Shown here in pieces: positions 29,368-38,496 of a DNA stretch of 64,000 nt. The DNA is from Maribacter arcticus (GTDB lineage: Bacteria > Bacteroidota > Bacteroidia > Flavobacteriales > Flavobacteriaceae): NCBI RefSeq assembly GCF_900167935.1, contig NZ_FUYL01000002.1:248001-312000 (forward strand). The letters run 5' to 3'. The notes below the pieces were generated by a model that ran no database searches, was not told the origin of the DNA, and worked only from the letters and a program-made list of their open reading frames with translations. Each line of letters begins with the position of its first letter. The stretch's first letter is position 1. The position numbers and the translations under genes are program-made.

Positions 29368-29721
29368 ATGAAAAAAATATATCACCTAAGTACTTGTTCT
29401 ACTTGCCAACGAATTATTAAAGAATTACAACCTCTTAATGATTTTAAACTACAGGACATAAAATCTGAGCCCATTACGGAATCTCAGTTAGAACAAATGC
29501 ATGCTTTATCTAATAGCTACGAGGCATTGTTTAGCAAAAGAGCCATATTATATCGTGAGCGAAATTTAAAAGCGCAAAATCTTACCGAAAATGATTTTAA
29601 GGCTTTGATTTTAGAACAGTATACTTTTTTAAAGCGTCCGGTTATAATGGTGGACGACCAAATATTTATTGGTAATAGCAAAAAGGTTGTAGAGGCCGCT
29701 CAAAAGGCCATTCATTCGTGA
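29368..29721 (+). CDS. ArsC/Spx-family thioredoxin-fold protein
   Basis: This encodes 117 residues with the ArsC/Spx fold: KKIYHLSTCSTCQRIIKEL with Cys10 and Cys13, and KRPVIMVDDQIFIGN near the C-terminus, the conserved RP(V/I) loop. Members are glutaredoxin-coupled arsenate reductases or Spx-like regulators. The CxxC pair is like Spx/YffB-type proteins; the substrate is not known. The gene overlaps the EamA transporter start by four bases, so they are translationally coupled. Confidence 0.85.
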   Translation: MKKIYHLSTCSTCQRIIKELQPLNDFKLQDIKSEPITESQLEQMHALSNSYEALFSKRAILYRERNLKAQNLTENDFKALILEQYTFLKRPVIMVDDQIFIGNSKKVVEAAQKAIHS

Positions 29722-30623
29722 ATAAACGTCTATTAGCAATAATCGCTGCAATTGGGGCCACCACTATTTATGGTATAAACCATACCGTTGCAAAAGGTAT
29801 AATGCCACATTACGTACAACCTTATGGTTTTATTATTTTAAGAGTACTAGGTGCTGCAATTTTATTTTGGCTCATTTCTCCTTTGGGGCCAAAAGAGAAG
29901 ATTGATCCCAAAGATTATTTAAGAATGATTGTTTGCGCCTTTTTAGGTATGGGTTTAAATATGCTCGTTTTCTTTAAAGGACTGTCATTATCTACGCCTA
30001 TAAATAGCGCCGTTTTAATAACTACCACTCCAATTATTGTTCTTGTTTTATCTGCAGTAATTCTAAAGGAAAAAATTTCAAGCAGAAAGATATTAGGCAT
30101 CGGAATAGGCCTATTTGGCGCTTTAGGCTTAATTCTATATGGATCAGAAGTGCGCCAAGATGCACCTAATATACCGATGGGAAATTTCCTTATTTTTCTT
30201 AATTCTATATTTTATGGCTCTTATTTAGTAGTCGTAAAAGCACTAATTACCAAATATCACCCATTTACATTTATGAAGTGGTTATTCTCATTAGGTGTCC
30301 TTATCTGTTTACCTTTCGGGTTAGAAGAATTTATGCAGATAGAATGGAGCTCCCTGCCATTTGAAGCTTATCGTGGAATCGCTTTTGTTATTTTAGGCAC
30401 CACATTCTGCACTTACCTATTTAACATTTTTGCATTAACTCAATTAAAGGCTTCTACGCTAAGTGCTTTTGTTTATGTTCAACCTTTGGTTGGCATAGGG
30501 TATGCCATTTTCACCGGTCAAGACAACCTCACCTTAATAAAAATCGTTGCAGCATGTTTCGTGTTGGTCGGGGTATATCTCGCCAGTAGAAAACCGAATA
30601 GGTTTTATCAAAAATTAAAATAG
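29718..30623 (+). CDS. EamA/DMT-family transporter
   Basis: This 301-residue inner-membrane protein has ten predicted helices in two EamA repeats (about 8-140 and 155-290); each repeat ends with a stretch like IVLVLSAVILKEKISSRKI or YVQPLVGIGYAIFTGQD. The start codon is GTG at 29718, which overlaps the TGA of the preceding ArsC-like gene. DMT proteins export or import metabolites such as amino acids; the substrate is unknown. The C-terminus SRKPNRFYQKLK is cytoplasmic-type. Confidence 0.9.
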   Translation: MNKRLLAIIAAIGATTIYGINHTVAKGIMPHYVQPYGFIILRVLGAAILFWLISPLGPKEKIDPKDYLRMIVCAFLGMGLNMLVFFKGLSLSTPINSAVLITTTPIIVLVLSAVILKEKISSRKILGIGIGLFGALGLILYGSEVRQDAPNIPMGNFLIFLNSIFYGSYLVVVKALITKYHPFTFMKWLFSLGVLICLPFGLEEFMQIEWSSLPFEAYRGIAFVILGTTFCTYLFNIFALTQLKASTLSAFVYVQPLVGIGYAIFTGQDNLTLIKIVAACFVLVGVYLASRKPNRFYQKLK

Positions 30624-30652
30624 TACAACCCTATAGGCTTAATACTGATTGA

Positions 30653-31270
30653 CTATATATGTGATTTTCTTGCATTCTCAAGATGTGTCTGTATTGCATT
30701 AACAGCCATTTCTTCATCTCTATGATGCATTGCAGAGACTAAATCTAAATGCTCTTGCATTATTAATTTCAATGGCCTTACTAGACCTACAAGATCCATG
30801 AACGGTAATATTTTGGCAGTCTTAAACAATTCATACAACCTTCTATTCCCACAATTTTTGGCAATATATTCGTGAAAATATCTATCTATTTTATGGAAAA
30901 CATATGCGTTCTGTGGTCCATTCTCGAACGGAACTAAAAGATTTCGCAAATCGTCAATTCTCGACTGCGAGGCATTACGTGTAAATAGTTTTACGGTCAT
31001 TGTCTCTAATGCGATTCTGCAATCGAACATTTCAGAAATATCCTGTTCACAAAGCTCAAGAACCGTTAGTCCATTAGTAAGCGTACCAACCAATAAAGAT
31101 TCTTCTTGTAATTGAAGCAATACTACGGGTATGGTATCATCTTTAATATTAAGTGTATGTGATAACCTATGCAGCGTAATTAACTGACCTGGTGCCAATT
31201 TCTTGGTAACGATCAATTTCTTCACTTTCCCGTATGTCTCTTGAAATAGTTCTTCTGGCAAGCTCACCAT
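30653..31270 (-). CDS. GntR-family transcriptional regulator, FCD type
   Basis: This encodes 205 residues. An N-terminal winged-helix (about 5-72, LPEELFQETYGKVKKLI, LHRLSHTLNIKDDTIPVVL) is followed by an all-helical FCD ligand domain (about 85-200, MFDCRIALETMTVKLF, HRDEEMAVNAIQTHLE). FCD regulators sense small carboxylates or sugars acids with a metal. It is convergent with the transporter and divergent from nothing obvious; the nearby thioesterase upstream is on the same strand with 93 bp between. Target genes are unknown. Confidence 0.85.
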   Translation of the reverse strand: MVSLPEELFQETYGKVKKLIVTKKLAPGQLITLHRLSHTLNIKDDTIPVVLLQLQEESLLVGTLTNGLTVLELCEQDISEMFDCRIALETMTVKLFTRNASQSRIDDLRNLLVPFENGPQNAYVFHKIDRYFHEYIAKNCGNRRLYELFKTAKILPFMDLVGLVRPLKLIMQEHLDLVSAMHHRDEEMAVNAIQTHLENARKSHI

Positions 31271-31363
31271 ATCGTAAATATACTAAAATAGCGTTATCAA
31301 CAAATAATTAAAATACTATTAAGGAATCGATCACAATTCAATTACCGAATTACAATAGTAGAC

Positions 31364-31837
31364 TTATAGATTTTTAGGAAATCTAGCAAATTTGCGTGAA
31401 TCCTCTTTAGTAAGAACTCTAAAACCCTTCGCTTTTTCTACTCCACTAAATGATTTTAGAAATTCATTCGTTAAGCCTGTCAGCATTCTAGTCTTTAAAT
31501 CCATCCATGCACCCATCATTTCACAATGGGCAATATTCTCCCCTTTATGATTATAAAAATTATGATGAAATTCAAAAAATTTGCAATCCTCACTCATTCC
31601 CATTATTTCCAAAGACACTTTAATAGGTTTACCAATAAATGCTTCCTTAAAATAATACAAATGCTCATAAAACGCAACAGGTCCTATTTCATGAATTGCC
31701 ATTGTTTTATGGTCAAATCCTAATTCCATCAAATATGAAATACGTGTATGGCTCATAAAATTAATATATGCTGAATTCGCTAGATGACGATTTGCATCCA
31801 CGTCGCTCCATCTTATTTCAAAATCTTTCAAGTACAT
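31364..31837 (-). CDS. Acyl-CoA thioesterase, hotdog fold
   Basis: This encodes 157 residues from the ATG at 31837 (an ATG eight codons upstream is possible). It shows the 4HBT pattern FEIRWSDVDANRHLANSAYINF with the catalytic Asp, then ISYLMELGFDHKTMAI and a beta-sheet region ending in MMGAWMDLKTRMLTGLT. Hydrolyses acyl-CoA thioesters. It is divergent from the nitronate monooxygenase gene, with 126 bp between starts. Confidence 0.88.
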   Translation of the reverse strand: MYLKDFEIRWSDVDANRHLANSAYINFMSHTRISYLMELGFDHKTMAIHEIGPVAFYEHLYYFKEAFIGKPIKVSLEIMGMSEDCKFFEFHHNFYNHKGENIAHCEMMGAWMDLKTRMLTGLTNEFLKSFSGVEKAKGFRVLTKEDSRKFARFPKNL

Positions 31838-31963
31838 CTTCTGCCTTTTTTTGTTATGCATGCATAATACTTGATAAAAATAACATAGTTTTGAAACCTA
31901 AGGAATTAAGAACATGGTTTTTTATACCTATTTTTAATTCGAGTTGAAAATATTTATTTCTGT

Positions 31964-32938
31964 ATGTCAAAAAAACCTGCTTTCATTAAAGAATTATCAT
32001 TACCCATAGTTGCCGCTCCCATGTTTTTAATATCAGGTCCGCAATTGGTAATAGAATGTTGTAAAAATGGTATTGTAGGCACTTTTCCTGCATTAAACCA
32101 ACGCACGAGTGAAGGCTTTGAAGAATGGTTAATTGAAATAAAATCTACTTTAAAAGAATTTGAAGAGCAAACTGGTAAAAAAGCGGCACCATTTGGTGTT
32201 AATTTAATTGTGCACCCTACAAACCCAAGGTTAGAGGCAGATGTTAAATTATGTGTCAAACATAAAGTTCCATTAATAATAACCTCATTAGGTGCGGTGT
32301 CTGAAGTTGTCGATGCCATTCAAAGTTATGGCGGACTAGTTTTTCACGATGTCATTAAAAAACGTCACGCAGAAAAAGCTGCTGAGGCCGGTGTAGATGG
32401 GTTAATTCTAGTAGCTGCTGGGGCTGGTGGTCATGCAGGCACAATAAACCCCATGCCTTTAGTTGCTGAAATAAAGAAATTCTATCATAAAACTATTTTG
32501 CTATCTGGATGTATCAGTACCGGTAGAGATATTGCATCGGCATTGCAAATGGGTGCTGATTTAGCTTATATGGGTACTCGTTTTATTAATACAATTGAAA
32601 GTAAGGCTACACCAGAATATCGTCAGATGATTATTGATGCTGGCGCTAGTGATGTTGTATATACTGCTGCAATTTCTGGAGTTCACGCGAATTTTCTAGG
32701 AGCTAGTTTAAAAGCTGCCGGAATAACCGAAGAAGATCTTAAAAAAGACCGAAAAATTGATTTTGGTAAAGAGCTAGATACCGAGGCAAAAGCATGGAAA
32801 ACTATTTGGTCGGCAGGCCAAGGTTCTGCACTTATTACAGATAGCTTACCTGTAGCCAAGTTAGTATCACATTTGAAGTCAGAATTTAAAGAGGCTATAG
32901 AAGAACAAATTAAGGTTCTTGAAAACTATCCAAAATAA
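31964..32938 (+). CDS. Nitronate monooxygenase-type flavin enzyme
   Basis: This 324-residue FMN-dependent TIM barrel belongs to the NMO / 2-nitropropane dioxygenase family: VAAPMFLISGPQLVIECCKN near the start, VDGLILVAAGAGGHAGTI in the middle (with His), LLSGCISTGRDIASALQMGADLAYMGTRFI as the phosphate-binding end. Flavobacterial members are often annotated as nitronate monooxygenase; an enoyl-ACP reductase II (FabK) role is an alternative. The product is soluble and lacks a signal peptide. Confidence 0.85.
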   Translation: MSKKPAFIKELSLPIVAAPMFLISGPQLVIECCKNGIVGTFPALNQRTSEGFEEWLIEIKSTLKEFEEQTGKKAAPFGVNLIVHPTNPRLEADVKLCVKHKVPLIITSLGAVSEVVDAIQSYGGLVFHDVIKKRHAEKAAEAGVDGLILVAAGAGGHAGTINPMPLVAEIKKFYHKTILLSGCISTGRDIASALQMGADLAYMGTRFINTIESKATPEYRQMIIDAGASDVVYTAAISGVHANFLGASLKAAGITEEDLKKDRKIDFGKELDTEAKAWKTIWSAGQGSALITDSLPVAKLVSHLKSEFKEAIEEQIKVLENYPK

Positions 32939-33026
32939 AAACTTACAATCCTGTTTCAGTGTCTTTGGTATATTTTAAAATGTAGATTGTTTATTCCCTA
33001 TTTCAAAAAATCCCTTAATACTTGTA

Positions 33027-33989
33027 ATGCCCATACTTAACTCGTCATACAATCCGCCACTACTTTTTAAAAACGGACATTTGTCGACGATATATTCTGG
33101 GTTAATTCGAACTGTTGAGCCTATAGAACAAATAAGAATACGGCTAACCTTACCAGATACTGATTTTTTGGATTTGGATTGGAGTTATTCAAAATCTCCA
33201 TCTAAAAAACTTGTTCTTATTATACATGGCCTTGAAGGAAGCTCTAAACGCGCTTATATACAAGGAAGCGCTAAAGCATTAACCGAATCGAGTTTCGATG
33301 TCTGTGCCATTAATCTTAGGGGTTGCAGTGGCTCAATGAATAATTTATATCGATCGTACCATTCTGGCGCTACTGAAGATTTACAATCTGTCATTGACCA
33401 TGTACTTCAACTAGATAAATACTCCTCTATATTTTTACACGGATTTAGTCTCGGCGGCAATCTGTTACTAAAGTATTTAGGTGAAGAGCGTATACTGCCT
33501 AAAGAAATTAAAGGCGCAGTAGCTATTTCTGTACCTTGTCAATTAGCAGATTCGCTTCATCAGTTATTACAATTTAAAAATTTTCTATACGCAAGAAGAT
33601 TTAAGGGTAATTTAGTTGAAAAACTTAAGCTGAAAAAACAGTCATATCCAGACATGATATCAGATTTGGATATCGAACAAATAAAGACATTGAAAGATTT
33701 TGACGATATTTATACGAGCAGAGCACATGGGTTTAAAGATGCTATGGATTATTATGCGCAGTGTAGTAGTCTTCAATTTTTAAACACTATTGAAATTCCC
33801 GCCTTATTAATTAACGCTGAAAACGATTCTTTTTTAGGAGAAGCATGCTACCCTGTTGATATTGCCAAACAACATAAAACCTTGTTCTTAGAAGTTCCAA
33901 AATATGGAGGGCATGTAGGTTTTTATGGTCCTGACAATTTCACTTATACCGAACGTCGTACTTTAGAGTTCATTTCGAATTTTAATTAA
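33027..33989 (+). CDS. YheT-family alpha/beta hydrolase
   Basis: This 320-residue protein has the YheT pattern: FKNGHLSTIYSGLIR at the N-terminus, DWSYSKSPSKKLVLIIHGLEGSSKR (oxyanion region), the nucleophile elbow HGFSLGGNLLLKYLGE, and a final GGHVGF with the catalytic His. It is a probable carboxylesterase or lipid hydrolase of unknown substrate. There is no signal peptide. It is 88 bp after the flavin enzyme on the same strand. Confidence 0.85.
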   Translation: MPILNSSYNPPLLFKNGHLSTIYSGLIRTVEPIEQIRIRLTLPDTDFLDLDWSYSKSPSKKLVLIIHGLEGSSKRAYIQGSAKALTESSFDVCAINLRGCSGSMNNLYRSYHSGATEDLQSVIDHVLQLDKYSSIFLHGFSLGGNLLLKYLGEERILPKEIKGAVAISVPCQLADSLHQLLQFKNFLYARRFKGNLVEKLKLKKQSYPDMISDLDIEQIKTLKDFDDIYTSRAHGFKDAMDYYAQCSSLQFLNTIEIPALLINAENDSFLGEACYPVDIAKQHKTLFLEVPKYGGHVGFYGPDNFTYTERRTLEFISNFN

Positions 33990-34146
33990 TCTAAGTTCAT
34001 CATTTTAAAAAAACAATGTATCACAATACTATTGTTAAAAAATCACTTTAAAGTTAAATTGCACTTTATTATAGGATAGAGCTACACGTAAAAATTCCTA
34101 TCTTAGTCCTTCAATTGACTCACAATAATTAAATTATAATAAACGT

Positions 34147-34626
34147 ATGCGTAAATTATTCACTTTATTAGCCCTTAGCACGATGATTATCAGCTGTGGC
34201 GAGAAGAAAGAAGAGAAAAAAGAAGGTTTTGAAATGAACCGAGCCAAAAAAGAAGTTAAAACAGAAACAGCGAGTGAAGGTGTACCTGTTGACCTTAATA
34301 ATAAAGGAGTAGGCTCAATAACCAGCGTTAAATTTGACGATGCTGTTAATGAGAAAATGGCCGCTGCAGGTAAAGAAAAGTTTCAAGCAATATGTACTGC
34401 ATGTCATATGGCCGAGCAACGTATGATCGGGCCAGCATTAAAAGGTGTCTACGAACGTAGAAGTCCTGAATGGGTTATGAATATGATTATCAACCCAGAT
34501 AAAATGTTGAAAGAAGATCCTATTGCAAAAGCATTATTGAAAGAATATAATAATGCCATCATGCTTAACCAGAATTTAAAAGAAGAAGACGCTCGAAATT
34601 TAGCAGAATATTTACGAACGCTTTAA
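34147..34626 (+). CDS. Monohaem cytochrome c lipoprotein
   Basis: This encodes 159 residues. MRKLFTLLALSTMIISC is a lipoprotein signal (Cys17), followed by a Lys/Glu-rich linker and a cytochrome c domain with ICTACHMAE (haem site C83-C86-H87) and a later Met in LKEDPIAKALLKEYNNAIM as likely axial ligand. It is predicted to carry electrons in the periplasm or at the outer membrane. It is a single-gene unit with the terminator at 34646. Confidence 0.92.
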   Translation: MRKLFTLLALSTMIISCGEKKEEKKEGFEMNRAKKEVKTETASEGVPVDLNNKGVGSITSVKFDDAVNEKMAAAGKEKFQAICTACHMAEQRMIGPALKGVYERRSPEWVMNMIINPDKMLKEDPIAKALLKEYNNAIMLNQNLKEEDARNLAEYLRTL

Positions 34627-34645
34627 GACAATTCACACACGTTAT

Positions 34646-34679
34646 AAAAAACCCTTTCAATAGCTTGAAAGGGTTTTTT
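34646..34679 (+). terminator. Strong intrinsic terminator after cytochrome c gene
   Basis: A 15-bp stem (AAAAAACCCTTTCAA / TTGAAAGGGTTTTTT) around TAGC, 20 bp after the stop. Confidence 0.92.
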
Positions 34680-34702
34680 AGTTAGTACCACATTTCTATT
34701 TT

Positions 34703-34726
34703 TTTGATTTAAATTATTAAATCAAA
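34703..34726. promoter_or_regulatory. AT-rich 10-bp inverted repeat upstream of FrnE-like gene
   Basis: TTTGATTTAA and TTAAATCAAA form a perfect dyad around ATTA, 71 bp before the DsbA-family start. It is a plausible operator; there is no T tail to make it a terminator. Confidence 0.35.
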
Positions 34727-34796
34727 TCGTATAATTAAGTACATTAAGTCGTGTAGGTTTTACTGTGTATTTACGACCAAGATGCTATAAATAGAA

Positions 34797-35498
34797 ATGA
34801 AAAATCTAATGCAAAACGATAAAATAAAAATTGATATAGTTTCTGATGTTGCATGCCCTTGGTGTTATGTTGGTAAAAAAAGATTAGAAAAAGCAATTAA
34901 ACAATGGCATGGTATTCCTATAGAAATAGAATGGCATCCATTTCAATTAGATCCTAATATACCAAAAGAAGGTTTGGATAGAGATACTTATTTAACCAAT
35001 AAATTCGGAAGTTTAGAAGGCCCTCTAGAAATGACAAAACGTTTAGAAGAAAGTGGGAAGGAAGAAGGCATTACTTTTAACTTCGGACAAGAATGGCTTG
35101 CTGTCAACACACTTCAACTACATCAACTATTGCATGTAGCTGGCGAAGAAGGATTTAAAGATGCGTTGAAAGAGCGTTTTATGAAAGCTTATTTTGATGA
35201 AAATCTTCACTTGAATACCATTGATGTATTAAGCTCAATAATGGCTGAATATGATTGGTCTGCCGAAAAAACAAAACAAGTTCTAGAAGATGATAGCATC
35301 GCATATGCTGTTAAACAAGAGATTGCTCATTATCAACAGCGTGGTGTCAATAGTGTACCTTTTTTCATAATTAATGATAAATATGGTATTAGTGGCGCAC
35401 AGCCAGCATCAGTATTTTTAGAAGCATTTCAACAAGTATCACCATTAAAGATTATAAGTGAAGGTAATAGTTGTGATCCGGTAACTGGGGTCTGTTAA
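34797..35498 (+). CDS. DsbA-family oxidoreductase, FrnE-like
   Basis: This 233-residue cytosolic protein (no signal peptide) has the FrnE/DsbA-like fold: IVSDVACPWCYVGKKRLEKA with the CPWC redox pair, FHPFQLDPN and a helical insert, NSVPFFIINDKYGISGAQP with the cis-Pro loop. FrnE-type proteins catalyse disulfide exchange or act in oxidative stress. It is 62 bp before a thioredoxin gene in the same direction, a likely functional pairing. A start at MQNDK (34809) is also possible. Confidence 0.9.
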   Translation: MKNLMQNDKIKIDIVSDVACPWCYVGKKRLEKAIKQWHGIPIEIEWHPFQLDPNIPKEGLDRDTYLTNKFGSLEGPLEMTKRLEESGKEEGITFNFGQEWLAVNTLQLHQLLHVAGEEGFKDALKERFMKAYFDENLHLNTIDVLSSIMAEYDWSAEKTKQVLEDDSIAYAVKQEIAHYQQRGVNSVPFFIINDKYGISGAQPASVFLEAFQQVSPLKIISEGNSCDPVTGVC

Positions 35499-35560
35499 TT
35501 TTACTCTAAAAGGATAAAAATTATTCCATATTAAATTTTGAACATTAAAAATCAAGAACT

Positions 35561-35857
35561 ATGAAATCATCATTTTCTGAAATAATAAAAGGAGAAACAC
35601 CTGTACTGGTTGATTTTTTTGCTGACTGGTGTGGGCCTTGTAAATCATTGGCTCCAATTCTTAAAGACGTGAAAAGTGATTTAGGTGATTCAATAAAAGT
35701 CATTAAAATAGACGTAGATAAGAACCAAGCATTAGCAACGCAATATCAGGTAAGAGGAGTGCCTACCATGATTTTGTTTAAAAACGGCAAGCAAGTGTGG
35801 CGACAATCAGGCGTAGTGCCCAAGCATGACCTTTTAAAGGTTATTAAAACTACTTAA
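35561..35857 (+). CDS. Thioredoxin
   Basis: This 98-residue protein has the thioredoxin fold with ADWCGPCKSLAP (Cys24/Cys27) and VRGVPTMILFKNGK with the cis-Pro. There is no signal peptide, so it is a cytosolic reductant. It is convergent with and overlaps the lactonase gene by four bases. Confidence 0.95.
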   Translation: MKSSFSEIIKGETPVLVDFFADWCGPCKSLAPILKDVKSDLGDSIKVIKIDVDKNQALATQYQVRGVPTMILFKNGKQVWRQSGVVPKHDLLKVIKTT

Positions 35858-36963
35858 TTAAATTTTAAACAAACTGGACTAGGCAAATCAACCTGGCTAA
35901 CGAAACTCAAAGTACCGAGTTCAATATTTCGTTTAAAGACAACGATATTATTACTACGTTGATTTGCTACCAGTATAAAGTTTTCGCTAGGATCAATTGA
36001 AAAATTTCGAGGCCAATCACCCTTTACCGATTCTCTACCTAATAGTTTCAGTTTACCGGTTGCTTGATCAACCTCAAAAATAACTATGGTGTTTTCTCCC
36101 CTATTTGTACCATAAAGAAATTTACCATCTGAAGATAAGTGAATATCGGCACAAAAACTCTCCCCCTCAAAATTAGAGGCTGTGGTTTCTTGAGTTTCAA
36201 TAGCATAGTACTTTTCATCATCCAATCCAAAAACTGTAATGGTTGAATTCAATTCATTAATTACGTAAATAAATTTTTCGTCGTTAGAGCTCACAAAATG
36301 CCTAGGCCCTGCACCTTCCGCTAAAACCAATTCTTTGTGCTCGCTCGTTGAAAATTGCCCATCCGTTTTACGGTATTTTTCAATTCTATCTAATCCTAAA
36401 TCAGACACAAATAATTCTCCATTTATAAATTTAGCCATATGAGCATGAGCAGTCTTGGTTGTATCTAAAATCTTATGGTCAATAATTTGAGGTGAAGGAT
36501 TAAGGTTACCATTATGCGCAGCACTATAAACTGCAACATTTCCTCCTGTATAATTCGCCACTGCGACCAAATCGCCGCTTTCATTAACGCCAACATAACA
36601 AGGGTTAGCTCCATAAGTAGACTTTACATCTACTTCTATAAGCACTGTATCTTTTACTCTAAACGTGGTAATTGAGCCATTATCTTCTTTAAAATTATCA
36701 ACCTCGCTAACTACATACATTGTATTCTTATCAGGAGACAAGGTTAAATATGAAGGGTTTTTAATAGTAGCAGCTAGGGTTTTATTCTCTAATTGTCCAG
36801 TTTCAAGATTGAAGTTATACCTATAAATACCTTCACTCCCATTATTGGTATATGTACCAACAAATAGAATCTCTTCATTTTCTATCTCCTTCATCTTACA
36901 ACTATTTACCAGGCTCAATACTATTCCTAATAACAAAACAGCAACCAACGATTTGTATTTCAT
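35854..36963 (-). CDS. Lactonase-family (6-phosphogluconolactonase-like) lipoprotein
   Basis: This encodes 369 residues. A lipobox (LSLVNSC, Cys22) predicts an envelope lipoprotein. The body is a seven-bladed beta-propeller of the YbhE/Lactonase family: repeated blades such as NPSYLTLSPDKNTMYVVSE, GAGPRHFVSSNDEKFIYV and GDWPRNFSIDPSENFILVAN. Cytosolic relatives hydrolyse 6-phosphogluconolactone; the envelope location suggests a different lactone or a muconate-type substrate. Confidence 0.88.
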   Translation of the reverse strand: MKYKSLVAVLLLGIVLSLVNSCKMKEIENEEILFVGTYTNNGSEGIYRYNFNLETGQLENKTLAATIKNPSYLTLSPDKNTMYVVSEVDNFKEDNGSITTFRVKDTVLIEVDVKSTYGANPCYVGVNESGDLVAVANYTGGNVAVYSAAHNGNLNPSPQIIDHKILDTTKTAHAHMAKFINGELFVSDLGLDRIEKYRKTDGQFSTSEHKELVLAEGAGPRHFVSSNDEKFIYVINELNSTITVFGLDDEKYYAIETQETTASNFEGESFCADIHLSSDGKFLYGTNRGENTIVIFEVDQATGKLKLLGRESVKGDWPRNFSIDPSENFILVANQRSNNIVVFKRNIELGTLSFVSQVDLPSPVCLKFN

Positions 36964-37066
36964 ATTCTAAAAATAAGCACAATTTAATTCTGTCTAATAC
37001 TAAACGTGAAATATTATACCTAGCCAAATGGTATTGAATACTCTTATTTAAAAATAAGTGTAAATA

Positions 37067-37423
37067 TTAGTACTTAGCTTCTAAAAGCATTGTGAAATCT
37101 ATAAGGTCTAATGTTTTCTTATGAGTGGCTTCTAAAATTACAGGAGGTGCAACACCAGCCTCAGCAGCTTGTTTCCAACGTAAGGCGCAAAGGCACCATT
37201 TATCACCAACCTTTAGTCCGGGAAAATTATACATAGGCTTAGCGGTACTTAAGTCATTTCCTTGTTCCTTAGAGTATTCTAGAAATTCTGCTGTCATCAC
37301 TGCACAAACGGTATGGGTGCCAGAATCCTCTGCACCGGTTTTGCAGAAACCATCTCTATAAAAGCCCGTTAAAGGCTCATAACAACAAGGAATCAAATTT
37401 GTACCTAAAACATTAAGGAGCAT
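37067..37423 (-). CDS. DUF2237 family protein
   Basis: This 118-residue protein is nearly all DUF2237: NVLGTNLIPCCYEPLTGFYR, DGFCKTGAEDSGTHTVCAV, KVGDKWCLCALRWKQA. Conserved Cys (CC, C, C, CLC) suggest a metal or redox site, but no function is known. It stands alone on the minus strand. Confidence 0.88.
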   Translation of the reverse strand: MLLNVLGTNLIPCCYEPLTGFYRDGFCKTGAEDSGTHTVCAVMTAEFLEYSKEQGNDLSTAKPMYNFPGLKVGDKWCLCALRWKQAAEAGVAPPVILEATHKKTLDLIDFTMLLEAKY

Positions 37424-37565
37424 AATTTTTTATTTTAAAAATTAAGGCAATAACATACTTATTTACGTAAAAGCTCTGTTAATACTCTATTTTCAATCTA
37501 TGATACAATTTAGCAAATAACTAAAGACCCAATCAATTTTATCTTTTAATACAGTGATTTGTTGA

Positions 37566-37949
37566 CTACTTATTCTCAAATCGGAATATAATGATGAATA
37601 GTATCATATTTAGTAGCGCGTAGAATAATGATGGAAAAGCTAAAAAAAATGGGTCTTTGATTTTAATTCTTACCATAAACCCAAAAGCCATTAAAATAGC
37701 TAAACCTAAGCTTGCTAACATTGCCCAGTTTTTAGAAAACAGCCCTATAAAAAGCCCAACCGAACCTAATAATTGTAGTAATCCAACTATAATTCTAAAT
37801 TTCTCCAAATCATAACGTTTAAATTCAATTACCATGAAATTTGAAAACAAACAGCTAATCCCAAAAAAAAGAAACGAAAGTCCTGAAAAAACAATAATTA
37901 CCTTAGTAACCCACAAATATTCCTTAAAATCAGAGAAAATTATATTCAC
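37566..37949 (-). CDS. DoxX-like four-helix membrane protein
   Basis: This encodes 127 residues with four hydrophobic helices (about 18-36, 53-71, 76-92 and 103-122). GLLQLLGSVGLFIGLF and RIKIKDPFFLAFPS match the DoxX-like layout. It is divergent from, and clearly related to, the gene at 37994 (shared core of the form LL..LG..GL.......ML...G.AILM....M...KIKD). Function is unknown. Confidence 0.75.
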   Translation of the reverse strand: MNIIFSDFKEYLWVTKVIIVFSGLSFLFFGISCLFSNFMVIEFKRYDLEKFRIIVGLLQLLGSVGLFIGLFSKNWAMLASLGLAILMAFGFMVRIKIKDPFFLAFPSLFYALLNMILFIIIFRFENK

Positions 37950-37993
37950 TTTAAAATATTTTGTTTAATTTTATTTCAAATATATTAAACAAT

Positions 37994-38365
37994 ATGGATT
38001 TTGTTGTCATTTTTGCCAAAGTAATTATTTTCGTAGCCATCATTAATGTTTGGTTTTTTCGATTTAATAAGAAAACAATGTACAGGGGAGGCAATGCTTC
38101 GTCAATGAAAGAAGAATTCGCCGCTTATGGATTATCAGAATCTACTATGTATATCATTGGTGCCTTAAAGGTACTTAGTGCCCTAGGCTTAATAGTTTCT
38201 ATTTGGGTTCCTATGTTAACCCTACCTTCTGCCGGTATAATGGCAATACTAATGGTAGGAGCAATATTAATGCATGTAAAGATTAAAGATTCACCGAAAC
38301 AGTCAATGCCTGCATCAATATTCCTATTACTATCTCTATTTATTATTAGCCAATCTTACATTTAG
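37994..38365 (+). CDS. DoxX-like four-helix membrane protein (paralogue)
   Basis: This encodes 123 residues from the ATG at 37994 (MDFVVIFAKVIIF); an ATG at 37961 is possible but adds a poor extension. Four helices are predicted; ALKVLSALGLIVSIWVPM and HVKIKDSPKQSMPAS align with the divergent neighbour at 37566. The 44-bp gap must hold both promoters. Function is unknown. Confidence 0.75.
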   Translation: MDFVVIFAKVIIFVAIINVWFFRFNKKTMYRGGNASSMKEEFAAYGLSESTMYIIGALKVLSALGLIVSIWVPMLTLPSAGIMAILMVGAILMHVKIKDSPKQSMPASIFLLLSLFIISQSYI

Positions 38366-38496
38366 TAAGTTGCTACAAAAGATATGCTAACCTTGAAAAT
38401 TTGAAAGCAATAAAATCTTAAAAGTATTACCTAAACACTTCGATAAATAAGATTTTATGTAACCAAACCTTCAATTTCTCTACATATAAGAAAGAT

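Noticed and set aside
31954-32319. 121-codon minus-strand frame over the nitronate monooxygenase gene
   Set aside because: Lies wholly inside a well-supported gene on the opposite strand and resembles no protein.
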